DNA from: Hallerella sp963629575
GTDB taxonomy: Bacteria; Fibrobacterota; Fibrobacteria; Fibrobacterales; Fibrobacteraceae
Direction: 5' to 3'
NCBI GenBank assembly: GCA_963629575.1
Contig: CAVGIM010000002.1
Span: forward strand, 1 to 64,000
DNA length: 64,000 nucleotides
The position numbers were made by a program, and so were the translations under genes. The notes under the pieces were generated by a model that did no database searches, had not been told where the DNA came from, and saw nothing but the letters and a program-made list of their open reading frames with translations. Positions 13,041 to 22,684 of this stretch are shown here, piece by piece; within the stretch, counting starts at the first letter, position 1; the number at the start of each line of letters is the position of its first letter.

Positions 13041-13532
13041 CTAGTAGAGTTTTTTCGCCGAAACCAGCTCGCCTCCGCGTTCCCCGAAGAGAACGGCAGT
13101 CGAACCCGGATAGGATTTTTCAAAGAAGTCGCGAAGCGTCTTGACCGCCACATCGGAATCGAAGCCGATTTCATAGCCGACGTTATCGGAAAGGACTATC
13201 CCGAAATGAAGCGCCCCCGGAACGCGCCGGTTGATGTAGGCGGCAAGCTCCTCGTCGGAGTTCACGACATCCGTCGGAGCGCGCCCGTCGATATTCATCG
13301 GGTCACGAGAACTCACGAGCAGCGGATAGAAGCTTCCCGAAACGAACTGGGACGTCGAAAGATAGAGCACATTGCCGACAAAGATTCCGACCGAATCGTC
13401 CTGCACGTAGCGGATTTCCACGTTGAACTCGCACGCCGAAGCCTTTTCCTTGATTTCGAAGGCGGAAGGTCCGCAGGCAAGAAAGAGGCACGCCGCCCAG
13501 GCGACCAGGAAGGCTGGAAAAAGTTTCTTCAT
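13041..13532 (-). CDS. Small lipoprotein, function unknown
   Basis: A 163-residue precursor whose signal peptide ends in lipobox LFLAC (Cys about 20). The mature part has no recognised domain. It contains repeated hydrophobic strands and the segment RAPTDVVNSDEELAAYINRR. The start at 13532 is preceded by a strong Shine-Dalgarno (AAGGAG, 8 bases upstream), which decides it over a longer frame. It appears to be the first gene of the minus-strand set ending at 10271. A TATATT hexamer lies just upstream of the ribosome-binding site. Confidence 0.78.
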   Translation of the reverse strand: MKKLFPAFLVAWAACLFLACGPSAFEIKEKASACEFNVEIRYVQDDSVGIFVGNVLYLSTSQFVSGSFYPLLVSSRDPMNIDGRAPTDVVNSDEELAAYINRRVPGALHFGIVLSDNVGYEIGFDSDVAVKTLRDFFEKSYPGSTAVLFGERGGELVSAKKLY

Positions 13533-13625
13533 AGGATTCTCCTTTCCGTCAAAATATACAATTCCTGCATTCGGGTCGCCTGTTCCAGGCAAAAAACGGC
13601 CGTCCGAATAAAAAGCGTTTTCGCC

Positions 13626-13654
13626 TTGACTTTTCGAGAATGTTTTTATATATT
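13626..13654 (+). promoter_or_regulatory. Promoter of cysK
   Basis: TTGACT (13626-13631) and TATATT (13649-13654) with 17-base spacing lie upstream of cysK. The predicted start is near 13661, giving a leader of about 44 nt that contains AAGGAG before the ATG at 13705. I see no clear operator. Confidence 0.75.
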
Positions 13655-13704
13655 ATACAATGTTGATTAAAATAATAGGATTTCAAATCCAAGGAGAAAA
13701 GATC

Positions 13705-14628
13705 ATGGCAAAGGTCAACAAGATAACGGATCTCATCGGCAACACGCCTCTTGTCCGCATCAACAAGCTGAACGACAGCGAAGCGGAAGTCTATGTCAAG
13801 GTCGAATCGTTCAATCCGCTTTCGAGCGTCAAGGACCGCGTCGCGTTCGCCATGATCGAGACCGCGGAAAAGGATGGACGGCTCAAGAAAGGTTCGGTCA
13901 TCATCGAACCGACCAGCGGCAACACCGGGATTGGACTCGCCTACGTCGCGGCGGTCAAGGGATACCGCATCATCCTCACGATGCCCGAGACGATGAGCGT
14001 CGAACGGCGCAAGCTTCTCGCGGCACTCGGTGCGGAACTGGTCCTTACCGACGGAAAGGCGGGCATGAAGGGCGCGATAGCCAAAGCGCAGGAACTCGCC
14101 AAGGAAAACCCAAATTCCTTTATCCCGCAGCAGTTCGAAAATCCCGCAAACCCCGAAATCCACCGCAAGACGACCGGACCGGAAATCTGGAAAGATACCG
14201 ACGGCAAGGTCGATGTATTCGTTTCCGCGGCAGGAACGGGCGGAACGGTCACGGGCGTCGGCGGCTTTCTCAAGAGCCAGAATCCCCATGTCAAGGTTGT
14301 AGTCGTCGAGCCGGACACCTCCGCGGTTCTCTCCGGAAAACCCGCAGGCCCGCACAAGATCCAGGGAATCGGAGCGGGCTTCGTTCCCAAGGTCTATGAC
14401 CCGAAAGTCATCGACGAGATCTACCTGACAAACGATGTCAAGGCGGGGACAATCGCGCGCCGTGCGGCAAAGGAAGAAGGCCTGCTGATAGGGATCTCTT
14501 CCGGAGCGGCACTCGAAGCGGCGCTCACCATCGCCAAGCGACCGGAAAACAAGGGCAAGACGATTGTCGCCCTGCTTCCCGACACCGGCGAACGCTATCT
14601 TTCGACATGGCTCTTCGAAGAAAAGTAG
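13705..14628 (+). CDS. cysK: Cysteine synthase A (O-acetylserine sulfhydrylase)
   Basis: This PLP enzyme makes cysteine from O-acetylserine and sulfide. At 307 residues it has normal length. It shows the PLP-lysine motif SSVKDRVAFAM (Lys about 42), the substrate loop PTSGNTGIGLA (about 67-77), the phosphate-binding loop AAGTGGTVTG (about 175-184) and SSGAALEAAL near the end. The start at 13705 (MAKVNK) is set by AAGGAG eight bases upstream and by family length; an upstream in-frame ATG would overlap the promoter. It is monocistronic, with its own promoter and terminator. Confidence 0.97.
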   Translation: MAKVNKITDLIGNTPLVRINKLNDSEAEVYVKVESFNPLSSVKDRVAFAMIETAEKDGRLKKGSVIIEPTSGNTGIGLAYVAAVKGYRIILTMPETMSVERRKLLAALGAELVLTDGKAGMKGAIAKAQELAKENPNSFIPQQFENPANPEIHRKTTGPEIWKDTDGKVDVFVSAAGTGGTVTGVGGFLKSQNPHVKVVVVEPDTSAVLSGKPAGPHKIQGIGAGFVPKVYDPKVIDEIYLTNDVKAGTIARRAAKEEGLLIGISSGAALEAALTIAKRPENKGKTIVALLPDTGERYLSTWLFEEK

Positions 14629-14651
14629 CGCATCGTCCGACCTTCCGATCA

Positions 14652-14677
14652 AGCGCCGCCTCCGCGACGCTTTTTTT
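14652..14677 (+). terminator. Rho-independent terminator after cysK
   Basis: A GC-rich stem (AGCGCCGC with GCGACGCT, one mismatch) is followed by seven T at 14671-14677. Confidence 0.75.
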
Positions 14678-14765
14678 GTATCTTTTTCACGGAAATTATA
14701 AACGAAATTCCCGGTTGTCGAAACCTGGGACAGGTCTATCTCGGAAACATTGAGGATTTTAAACA

Positions 14766-15658
14766 ATGAAGTTCCTTCCGTTGGTTCTTTCTCTGTTTTT
14801 TTAGGTTGTGCCGAAAATCCCGATTCAAATCCGTGCAAGAAATTTCTTCGAAATCATCCTGAAATCGTCAATCGCTACGAATATGTCGAATGCCTAGACC
14901 GTTCGACAATCATTTACGAGCTTTCCTTTGTAAAAGGCTACGTATTCTTCGCTAAATTCAACAAGGATTCCATGTGGACAACCCAAGTCGGAAGTTACGC
15001 GCTCCCCGAATTCCCAGTCAACGATCTAGAAAAATGGCATATCATGCCCTATCGATGGACGCAAGAAAGGAAATATACCGAAGCGGAAAAAGCCCGAATA
15101 AGAACCGATACTACGTTTCAAATTTTTTCAAGACACAGACGAAACTCTTTTGAAGAATTCAAACATTTCATCATGGATGTCGATAAAATTTCCGCTACGG
15201 AATTCGAAAGGCGATTTGAAATCTACGATTCGCTCGCCAGCTTCTACAATCTTTTGAGTTTTCTATCCCTTTGGAATGTACAATCCGCCATTGCGAAAAA
15301 GAACGATTCCAGCTTTTACATTCTAGGTCCTTCCCTAAGCCAGGGTTATCTGCTCTCCGCACCCTCGACAGGCGGCAAGCCAAAAAAAATCCTTCAGTTC
15401 GACATCTATAACTGCTGTGGAACCAATCGCTTTAAAGCGCCCAAGGAAATCAGCGCCGACGATACGTCCTGCCTCGTCAAATTGCAGGGAGGCAACTGGA
15501 TTTACTACAACGAGACCAAAGACTCTATCGCCTTTTTCATCAAGGATTCTCTGGATTTCTACTGGATTACGCACTTCAAGGCAAACGGAGATTCCATTGG
15601 CTATTTTTCGCCGAAAAAGGCAACGCCCTGTCCTCGCGAATACAAATGTTCTTCCTGA
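14766..15658 (+). CDS. Lipoprotein of unknown function with a frameshifted signal peptide
   Basis: The natural start is the ATG at 14766 (MKFLPLVLSLFF). In that frame a TAG follows at 14802, directly after a run of seven T (14796-14802). One more T would give MKFLPLVLSLFFLGC, a perfect lipoprotein signal, and would join it to the long open frame ending at 15658. As it stands, the downstream frame opens only from a TTG at 14750 without a signal peptide. The mature part, about 280 residues, is unrecognised. It is a sequencing indel, a dead gene, or a slippage-controlled gene. Confidence 0.7.
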
Positions 15659-15666
15659 AAACGCCA

Positions 15667-16413
15667 TCAAAAACGATTCTTCGACAGGTTCCACAATCTC
15701 GAATTGATAAAATTACTTTGTTGTAAATCTCTGTCTTCGGAAAAGACGTCCCGAAAGGACGGTTCCCCGCAGATATCCACGCCAAGGATATTTCCTAGCG
15801 AAAAAATTCTTTTCAGAAGTTTCAACAAATTATTCGCCGAAAGGCTTCCGCCGTCCCAGTTCGTCTTGAGTTCCCGTTCGTTCAGGACATCCTTGTCCAC
15901 GGATACATAGACCGGATGCCGAAAAAATTTTTCGTCAAAAACAAAATCGTCGGCAAACGATTCCGCCGCGCATTCGCTTTCCAGAACAACCTGCACCCTT
16001 TCCCGATAGAAGGGCAAGATTTCACCCGCAGAAGATTTTCCGACACCGACAAGGAGAACTTCTTGCAAGAACGGGTTGGTATCCAGAGCGGCCTTGAGCC
16101 AACCGCCACAAGAAAGAATCCCGTCAAAGGCGGGAGGCTGCATGTCGGAATGATGATCGAACACGACAAGCGAAAACCTTTCCTTTACGCGATCCGTCCA
16201 CAGCTTGCTCAGATAATGCGTGTTTCCCGAATCGATAAAGTGGATTCCGCGCACCGGATAGGCTTCCATCCTCCGACGAATTTCCGCTTCCGTCACGGTG
16301 TCCAGGTAGCAATCGGTTCCCGAAATTTGCGAGCAGTCCAATTCCTCGATCGCATCTTTCCAAAAATCCTGCAACCGGTAGATGCCCGAAAAATTCATGA
16401 CGAGCGAAGCCAT
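15667..16413 (-). CDS. Arginase/ureohydrolase-fold protein
   Basis: This protein of about 248 residues keeps the order of arginase-family metal motifs: FDHHSDMQ (about 85-92) in place of DAHxD, and SVDKDVL (about 173-179) in place of the SxDxDxxDP motif. It also has GVDICGEPS near the C-terminus. The family hydrolyses arginine, agmatine or formimidoylglutamate with a dimanganese centre. The deviations leave substrate and even activity uncertain. The ATG at 16413 overlaps the uvrD stop (TGATG); an alternative is the ATG at 16398. It is the last gene of the eight-gene minus-strand run. Confidence 0.72.
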   Translation of the reverse strand: MASLVMNFSGIYRLQDFWKDAIEELDCSQISGTDCYLDTVTEAEIRRRMEAYPVRGIHFIDSGNTHYLSKLWTDRVKERFSLVVFDHHSDMQPPAFDGILSCGGWLKAALDTNPFLQEVLLVGVGKSSAGEILPFYRERVQVVLESECAAESFADDFVFDEKFFRHPVYVSVDKDVLNERELKTNWDGGSLSANNLLKLLKRIFSLGNILGVDICGEPSFRDVFSEDRDLQQSNFINSRLWNLSKNRF

Positions 16414-18539
16414 CAAACGCGTTCCAGCTTGGCGGTAAATTGCAAGTTTCGGGCGGTCTTCAGCGAATCGAACTGGACGACATAGCAGGAATCCTCCGCA
16501 TTGACATCGACGATCACGCCTTCACCAAAGACCGGATGCCGAACTCTATTCCCGACAAACAGCAGTTTCTCCAAGATTTCAAGACGCTCCGTCTCCTCTC
16601 GGATTTTCCGCAAGGCGCTTTCTCGCAAATCGTCTGGCAGCGGAGAGACAAATTCCAGGTTTTCTTCCCCAGCGTCAAAGAGGAAGCGCGACGGATACTT
16701 GCCCAGGTGGGCGCCTTCGTTTTCCGAAAGGAAAAGGCGTTTCTGCGCCCGCGTAAAGGCGACATACGCGATTCGGCGTTCCTCTTCGAGCCCTTCCATC
16801 GTCTCGACCTGGGCGCTCGGGAAAAGTCCTTCCGAAAGACCGGTGACAAAAACGTTCGGAAATTCCAGTCCCTTGGACGCGTGGACGCTCAAAAACTTTA
16901 CCGCATCCGCGCGTTCTTCCTTGTCGAGGTTTCCGTAAAGCGCGATTCGCGACAAGAAGCTTTCCAGGTTTTCATCGGCATCTCTTGTCGCGCTTTCTAC
17001 CATCTGCTTGAATTCCGCCAAGTTGTCCAGACGGTTCTGGTCTGCATCCATCCGGACAAATTCCGTATAGCCCGAAAGGTCCAAAATCCTTTCCAGCACG
17101 TCGTCCATTTTTCTTGAACAGACGTCCTTGCGCACTTCCTCGATTGCCTGGACATAGTCGCTTGCCCCGGTTCCCTTGAAAGTGGCGCTTTCCAGATTTT
17201 CGCACAGGGATTCATACAGGGTGATTCGATTCAATTCCGCATATTCCTTGAGAAAGGCGATTTTTCTTTTTCCGATCTTTCGGCCAGGGACATTGATCGT
17301 TCTCAAGAACGCGATGTCGTCCTGCGACGTGAGCATTCGCAGATAGGCGACGACATCCTTGATTTCCTTGCGCTCATAAAAAGAAATTCCCGAAAGGACG
17401 CGGTAGGGAATTTTATTCCGGATGAACGCTTCTTCGATCGGACGCGACAAAAAATGCGAGCGGTATAAAACGGCGATGTCGCCTAGAACCTCTCCGGACT
17501 TGACTAGCTCCCGAACTTTTCCGACAATCCATTCCGATTCGTCTTTTGGGGATTTTCCGTGAAAATAGAGAGGCTTTGGGCCTTCGGGACACATCGGGAG
17601 CAAATCCTTGGGATAGCGGACGGCATTGCGGGATATAAGCCTGTTCGCCGCGGCGAGGATTTGCGGAGTGCTCCGATAGTTTTTAAGGAAAAGAATCGTC
17701 TTCGCTTCGGGATAGACCTTGTCGAAATCCAGGAACAGCTGCACATGGGAGCCCCTCCAGGAATAGATCGTCTGGTCGCTGTCTCCGACGATGAAAAGAT
17801 TGCCGTGTCTTTCGGAAAGAATCTGGGCTATCCTGTATTGCTTTTCGCTCACATCCTGAAATTCATCCACCAGGACATATTCCATGCGCGACTGCCATCT
17901 TTCGCGTACGGCGGGAAAGTTTTCGAGAATATAGGCGGTAAAGTTTATCAGATCGTTGAAATCCAGCCCATAGTTTTTCTTCTGCTCGTAGAGATAGCGC
18001 AAGAAAATTTGCGAATCGCGGTCCTTTTCCGCGGAGATCCGGGTCAGGAATTCCTCGTTCGAGGAGCCGATAAAGTCGGGAACATAGGCGTCCGTTTCCT
18101 TTCGCGCCTCCAGGACCTGATCGATCGTCCGCTGCATCGTCGTATCGCGCAACGTGATTTTCATGTCGGCAAAGATGCGCCGCAAGATTTCCCGTTCATC
18201 TTCGGTATCGATGACAATGAAGCTCCTGGGATATCCTAAAGCGCTGATTTCTTCCTTTAGAAAACGCGTACAGAACGCATGGATGGTGCTAATAAAGCCC
18301 AGGTCCATTCCTCCCAGTGCCGCGCGCACACGCCGCTTCATTTCATTTGCCGCGCGGTTCGTAAAGGTAACGGTCAAGATGTTCGCCGGGGAAATTCCAA
18401 GTTCCGACACGAGATAGCAATATCTCGCCGTTAGCGCCCTCGTCTTCCCCGTGCCCGCACCGGCGATAACCCGCACATAGCCTTCTGTCGTTCTGACCGC
18501 AGACAGCTGATCCGGATTCAGTTCGAATAAATCTTTCAC
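16413..18539 (-). CDS. UvrD/PcrA-type superfamily 1 DNA helicase
   Basis: This is a 3'-5' ATP-dependent DNA helicase for repair and replication restart. It has 708 residues. It shows the Q-motif NPDQLSAV, Walker A AGAGTGKTRAL (about 27-37), DEFQD as the DExx box, VGDSDQTIYSWRGS as motif III, and SVHASKGLEFPNVFVTGL as motif V. The last 50 residues (VGNRVRHPVFGEGVIVDV) match the PcrA/UvrD C-terminal Tudor-like domain that contacts RNA polymerase. It lies 10 bases after the flavodiiron gene. Confidence 0.94.
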   Translation of the reverse strand: MKDLFELNPDQLSAVRTTEGYVRVIAGAGTGKTRALTARYCYLVSELGISPANILTVTFTNRAANEMKRRVRAALGGMDLGFISTIHAFCTRFLKEEISALGYPRSFIVIDTEDEREILRRIFADMKITLRDTTMQRTIDQVLEARKETDAYVPDFIGSSNEEFLTRISAEKDRDSQIFLRYLYEQKKNYGLDFNDLINFTAYILENFPAVRERWQSRMEYVLVDEFQDVSEKQYRIAQILSERHGNLFIVGDSDQTIYSWRGSHVQLFLDFDKVYPEAKTILFLKNYRSTPQILAAANRLISRNAVRYPKDLLPMCPEGPKPLYFHGKSPKDESEWIVGKVRELVKSGEVLGDIAVLYRSHFLSRPIEEAFIRNKIPYRVLSGISFYERKEIKDVVAYLRMLTSQDDIAFLRTINVPGRKIGKRKIAFLKEYAELNRITLYESLCENLESATFKGTGASDYVQAIEEVRKDVCSRKMDDVLERILDLSGYTEFVRMDADQNRLDNLAEFKQMVESATRDADENLESFLSRIALYGNLDKEERADAVKFLSVHASKGLEFPNVFVTGLSEGLFPSAQVETMEGLEEERRIAYVAFTRAQKRLFLSENEGAHLGKYPSRFLFDAGEENLEFVSPLPDDLRESALRKIREETERLEILEKLLFVGNRVRHPVFGEGVIVDVNAEDSCYVVQFDSLKTARNLQFTAKLERV

Positions 18540-18549
18540 GGGATTCTAG

Positions 18550-19725
18550 TCACAGGCAGGACTTGACGTATTCCTTCATCGCGGAAATCTCTTCCGCGGA
18601 AGGTTTAAACACCGCGCGAAATCCTTCGCCGCATACGTTGAACTTCATTTGTTTCAAATGTTCAACGAGAAGCGGCACGCCTTCGCCGCTCCATCCATAG
18701 GAACCGAACACGCCGACCTTCTTCCCCGCATTGGCGACAACCGAAAGGTGCGCGACAAGTTCCCACACAGGAAGCAACGCGTCCCGATTGAACGTAGGAG
18801 TTCCCAGAAAAATCAAGGAAGCCCTGTTCACTTCGCTAGCGACGATTTCCGGCGGCGTAACCCCCAGATCGTAAATTTTCACCGAAAAGCCGTTTTCCTT
18901 GAGTGTCGCCTCTGCCGCTTCCGCAAGAAGGCGCGTGTAGCCATAAGCCGAAGCGTAGGCGACAACCGCGTGTCTTGGCAGTTCTTCCCGTGAACTCCAC
19001 TGCGCATAGGTTTCGATGACCTTTTGGATACCGCCGTCCAAAATCGGTCCATGGCTCGGACAGACAAGGCTCAAATCCAGCGGCGCAATCTTCTCCAGGC
19101 CGTTCTGTACAAACTTTTTGAACGGGCTGAAAATGCAGTCGAAATAGATCTTGAGAGATACATTGTAACCATCCAGCGACGCGATTTTCGAAAACAGCGG
19201 ATGATTCTCTTCGTAATAGTGAGCGCCCAGAAAATCGCAGGTAAAGAGAGTCTTGTTCTCGGGAATATACGTGAACATGGAATCCGGCCAATGCAGATTC
19301 GGGGCAATGATGAATTCCAGGGTTTTCGCGCCGAGATCCAGCCGGAGCGAGTTTGTCGCCGTTATCGACTCGAATGTCGAATTGGTGATTTTTTTCAGGA
19401 ACTTGATGGCGCTTGCGCTAGCGACTACTTTTGCCCGGGGCGCGAGTCGCAAAAGTTCCAGAAGGCTTCCGGAATGGTCCGGCTCCGTGTGGTTCATGAC
19501 GATATAGTCGATTGTCGAAAGATCGCAGACCGTCCGGATATTCGACAGAAGCTCTTCGCATTTCTTTTCATGGACGGTTTCTACCAGGGCTGTCGCCCTT
19601 TCCCCGCGCACCAGATACGCATTGTACGACGAGCCAAACGCCGTCGGGACGACCACGTCGAATGTACGCATATCGGGATCGCTCGCTCCGACCGAAAAAA
19701 TGCCGGGAGAAATTTCAAGAGCCAT
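18550..19725 (-). CDS. FprA-type flavodiiron protein (A-type flavoprotein)
   Basis: A metallo-beta-lactamase-like diiron domain with NHTEPDHSG (ligands His79, Glu81, Asp83, His84) and later ligands in NLHWPDS, TCDFLG and CPSHGP is followed by a flavodoxin domain (about 250-391, VAYASAYGYTRLLAE). The family reduces O2 or NO to water or N2O in the cytoplasm, protecting anaerobes. The start at 19725 (MALEISPG) follows GGGAGG by six bases. The protein is 391 residues, as usual. Electron donor genes such as rubredoxin are not adjacent. Confidence 0.94.
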   Translation of the reverse strand: MALEISPGIFSVGASDPDMRTFDVVVPTAFGSSYNAYLVRGERATALVETVHEKKCEELLSNIRTVCDLSTIDYIVMNHTEPDHSGSLLELLRLAPRAKVVASASAIKFLKKITNSTFESITATNSLRLDLGAKTLEFIIAPNLHWPDSMFTYIPENKTLFTCDFLGAHYYEENHPLFSKIASLDGYNVSLKIYFDCIFSPFKKFVQNGLEKIAPLDLSLVCPSHGPILDGGIQKVIETYAQWSSREELPRHAVVAYASAYGYTRLLAEAAEATLKENGFSVKIYDLGVTPPEIVASEVNRASLIFLGTPTFNRDALLPVWELVAHLSVVANAGKKVGVFGSYGWSGEGVPLLVEHLKQMKFNVCGEGFRAVFKPSAEEISAMKEYVKSCL

Positions 19726-19740
19726 AAGACCTCCCAAAAA

Positions 19741-20754
19741 TCAGTTGCCGCGTTCCGTCATGGAAAAGAGAAGGTTTTTCAAGGATTCGACAAGTTCCGT
19801 TGCCGGAAGGGAATCCGAAATTTCCATCGCATCGGAAATATGCCCGAGCGCGGTTTCCTTCGCCCTGTCAAAGGCTCCCGCGCTTTGCAGGCGGCGGCAG
19901 ATTTCTTCCGGGACGTCCGGTTCCGCGGCCCGTTTCAAGAGGGCAAGCAACGCATTTTTCTCTTCCGGAGAAACTTTCTGGAAATAGTAGATCAGCGGAA
20001 GCGTCACAAGACCGTTGGAAATATCCGTAAACTTCGCCTTGTCTAGGCCCGACGCGCCGACACCGTAGTCTAACAAGTCGTCGATTATCTGGAAGGCGAT
20101 GCCAAAATGCGCTCCGAGCATTCCGCACTTTTCGATCCGGTCCTTGTCGAATCCTGCGATATGCGCTCCGATTTTAGCGCTCGCCTCGACAAGGGCGGCG
20201 GTCTTTCCTTCGATAATCGCGTTGTAGCGTTCCAGCGAAAGGTCAAAATCTCCAGCCGAATCCAGCTCGCAGATTTCTCCGACAATGAGCCGGTTTGCCG
20301 CCGAAGAAAGCAACAGCGGAATTTCGCGCGATTCCTCGTTGATGACGCAACGCATCGCCTGAGAAAGAATGTAGTCTCCGATAAGAACCGCTATCTTGTT
20401 TCCCCACTCGACATGAGCCGTTCTCTGTCCGCGGCGAACCGTCGTTTCGTCGATGATATCGTCATGGACAAGACTCGCCAAATGAAGCAGTTCGATTCCT
20501 GCACAGGCGTGCGCCACCCGAGACGCATCGGGAATATCCTTTCCCGAAGTCGCAATCAGGGCAAGAATCGTCGAGCGGATCTTCTTTCCCTTGCGAGCAA
20601 TCAGTTTCGCCATTCGTTCCGACACGCCTCCCGGCGCAAGACGGGTAACTTCGGCGATGACTTCGTCGGAACGGTCCAGATAGTCTTGAACCTTACCGCG
20701 AACCGATGTCAGGACGGCCTGAAAAGACGGATGATCTGCGGGATTCACGCTCAC
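19741..20754 (-). CDS. Polyprenyl diphosphate synthase (long-chain)
   Basis: A trans-prenyltransferase of 337 residues with both Asp-rich motifs: HDDIIDET (first, about 95-102) and QIIDDLLDY (second). It also has GKKIRS before them, which binds isopentenyl diphosphate. Size and the bulky residues upstream of the first motif suggest a medium or long chain product, such as a menaquinone side chain, which fits the mqnA gene at 50 kb. The start is GTG at 20754, two bases after the gyrB stop; a second GTG at 20748 is possible. Confidence 0.92.
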   Translation of the reverse strand: MSVNPADHPSFQAVLTSVRGKVQDYLDRSDEVIAEVTRLAPGGVSERMAKLIARKGKKIRSTILALIATSGKDIPDASRVAHACAGIELLHLASLVHDDIIDETTVRRGQRTAHVEWGNKIAVLIGDYILSQAMRCVINEESREIPLLLSSAANRLIVGEICELDSAGDFDLSLERYNAIIEGKTAALVEASAKIGAHIAGFDKDRIEKCGMLGAHFGIAFQIIDDLLDYGVGASGLDKAKFTDISNGLVTLPLIYYFQKVSPEEKNALLALLKRAAEPDVPEEICRRLQSAGAFDRAKETALGHISDAMEISDSLPATELVESLKNLLFSMTERGN

Positions 20755-20756
20755 GA

Positions 20757-22664
20757 TTAGACGTCCAGATCGTTGATGACTTTGTAGGCGTTGTCTTCGA
20801 TGAACTTGCGACGAGGCTCCACGTCTTCGCCCATCAGCATGCTGAACACGTTGTCGGCGAGAACCGCGTCGTTGATGTGGCACTTCTTCATGATGCGGGT
20901 TTCGGGATTCATCGTCGTATCCGCCAGCTCGTCCTTGTCCATTTCGCCAAGACCCTTGTAACGCTGGATGGAAAGTCCGCTTTTTTCCGATTCCGGTATG
21001 CTTGCCAGTTCCGCTTCGTCGAAAATATAGCGGAAAGTCTTGTTCCCCTTGAACAGGCGGAAAAGAGGAGGCTGGGCAATGAAGATAAAACCGCCATCGA
21101 CCAGAGGACGCATGTAGCGGAAGAAGAAGGTCAAGAGCAAGGTCTGGATATGCGAACCATCGACATCGGCATCGGTCATGATGATAACCTTGTGATAGCG
21201 AAGCTTTTCCAGCTTGAACTCGTTGCCGATTCCACAGCCAAGAGCGTTTACCAGGTCCTGGATGGTATCCGCATTCAGCACACGGTCGAGCCCGGCCTTT
21301 TCGACGTTGAGAATCTTTCCGCGAAGCGGGAGAATCGCCTGGAACGAGCGTTGTCTTCCGCCCTTTGCCGAACCGCCTGCGGAATCACCTTCCACGATGA
21401 ACAGTTCGCACTTCGCCGGGTCGCGTTCGCTGCAGTCGGCGAGCTTTCCGGGAAGCCCTCCGCTTTCGAGAACATTCTTGCGACGAGCGAGATTGCGCGC
21501 CTTGTGGGCCGCTTCGCGGGCTACCGCCGCATTGTAAACCTTATCGACGATAACCTTGACCACGGCGGGATTTTCGGCAAAGAATTCGTCGAGTTTCGCA
21601 CCAAATGCCGTATTCACCAGACCCGCGACTTCGGAATTTCCAAGACGGCGCTTCGTCTGGCCTTCGAACTGCGGCTGCGGAATCTTGATGGATATGACCG
21701 CCGTGAGACCTTCGCGGATATCGTCTGCGGCAAGTTGCATTTCCCGCTTTCCCTTGGGCAAGATCTCTTGCGCATACTTGTTGATGATTCGCGTCATCGC
21801 GGTCTTGAAACCGGTGACATGCGTTCCGCCGTCATGCGTATTGACGTTGTTCACGAAGCTGAAGAAGTTTTCCTGGTAGCCGTCATTATACCAGAGCGCG
21901 ATTTCGAGCGGATACGATCCGGCAGTCGTCGTGATGTGGATTGGGGATTCGAACAGAGGCTTGCGGTGCGCATCGACAAAGGAGACAAACGCCGAAATTC
22001 CGCCCGGGAAATAGAACGAATCCTTCTTGCCGTCGGGAGTGCGCTCGTCGGAAAGGGAAATTCGAAGCCCGCTCATGAGAAACGCGAGTTCGCGGAATCG
22101 CTCCGCAAGCGTATCGTAGCTGTAAACGGTTTCCGTAAAGATAGTATCGTCCGGGTAATACTCGACCGTGGTTCCCGTCGTGCCGTCCGAAGCGCCGATA
22201 TCCTTTTGATCGGCAAGCGGAACGCCCTTCGAAAATTCCTGTTCGATTACCCGACCGTTCCGGCGAACCGTCACGACGAGCTTGTTCGAAAGCGCATTGA
22301 CGCAGCTGACGCCCACGCCGTGCAAGCCAGCCGAGACCTTATACGAATTGCTGTCGAACTTTCCGCCAGCGTGCAGTTTCGTCATCACGACCTGAATTGT
22401 CCCGATGTGCTCCTTGGGATGAATGTCCGTCGGAATGCCTCGACCGTTATCCACGACCCGAATGCCGTTACCCGGGAGAATGGTCACCTCGATATGCGTG
22501 CAGAATCCGGCAAGAGCTTCATCGACCGAGTTATCGACAACTTCCCACACAAGCTGATGAAGACCGACAGAATCGGTCGAGCCGATATACATTGCCGGAC
22601 GAACGCGAACGGCTTCGAGCCCCTCGAGCACGGTAATGTTTGAACCACTGTATTCTTCAGCCAT
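20757..22664 (-). CDS. gyrB: DNA gyrase subunit B
   Basis: The ATPase subunit of gyrase, 635 residues. The GHKL domain shows EVVDNSVDEALAGF (about 42-55) and VDNGRGIPTDIH. The TOPRIM domain shows VEGDSAGGSAKGGR and MTDADVDGSHI. The C-terminal GLGEMDKDELADTTMNPETR is intact. There is no E. coli-type insertion. The start at 22664 (MAEEYSGSNI) gives the normal N-terminus. The gene is not beside dnaA-dnaN-recF as in many bacteria. It follows dciA and is followed by a polyprenyl synthase. Confidence 0.98.
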   Translation of the reverse strand: MAEEYSGSNITVLEGLEAVRVRPAMYIGSTDSVGLHQLVWEVVDNSVDEALAGFCTHIEVTILPGNGIRVVDNGRGIPTDIHPKEHIGTIQVVMTKLHAGGKFDSNSYKVSAGLHGVGVSCVNALSNKLVVTVRRNGRVIEQEFSKGVPLADQKDIGASDGTTGTTVEYYPDDTIFTETVYSYDTLAERFRELAFLMSGLRISLSDERTPDGKKDSFYFPGGISAFVSFVDAHRKPLFESPIHITTTAGSYPLEIALWYNDGYQENFFSFVNNVNTHDGGTHVTGFKTAMTRIINKYAQEILPKGKREMQLAADDIREGLTAVISIKIPQPQFEGQTKRRLGNSEVAGLVNTAFGAKLDEFFAENPAVVKVIVDKVYNAAVAREAAHKARNLARRKNVLESGGLPGKLADCSERDPAKCELFIVEGDSAGGSAKGGRQRSFQAILPLRGKILNVEKAGLDRVLNADTIQDLVNALGCGIGNEFKLEKLRYHKVIIMTDADVDGSHIQTLLLTFFFRYMRPLVDGGFIFIAQPPLFRLFKGNKTFRYIFDEAELASIPESEKSGLSIQRYKGLGEMDKDELADTTMNPETRIMKKCHINDAVLADNVFSMLMGEDVEPRRKFIEDNAYKVINDLDV

Positions 22665-22684
22665 GAAAACCTCGGATTTCAAAA

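Noticed and set aside
20706..22643. A 645-codon plus-strand frame antisense to gyrB, and a similar 804-codon one over 23230-25644
   Set aside because: Long antisense frames arise from the GC and codon bias of the minus-strand genes; their translations are Arg/His-rich with no motifs.
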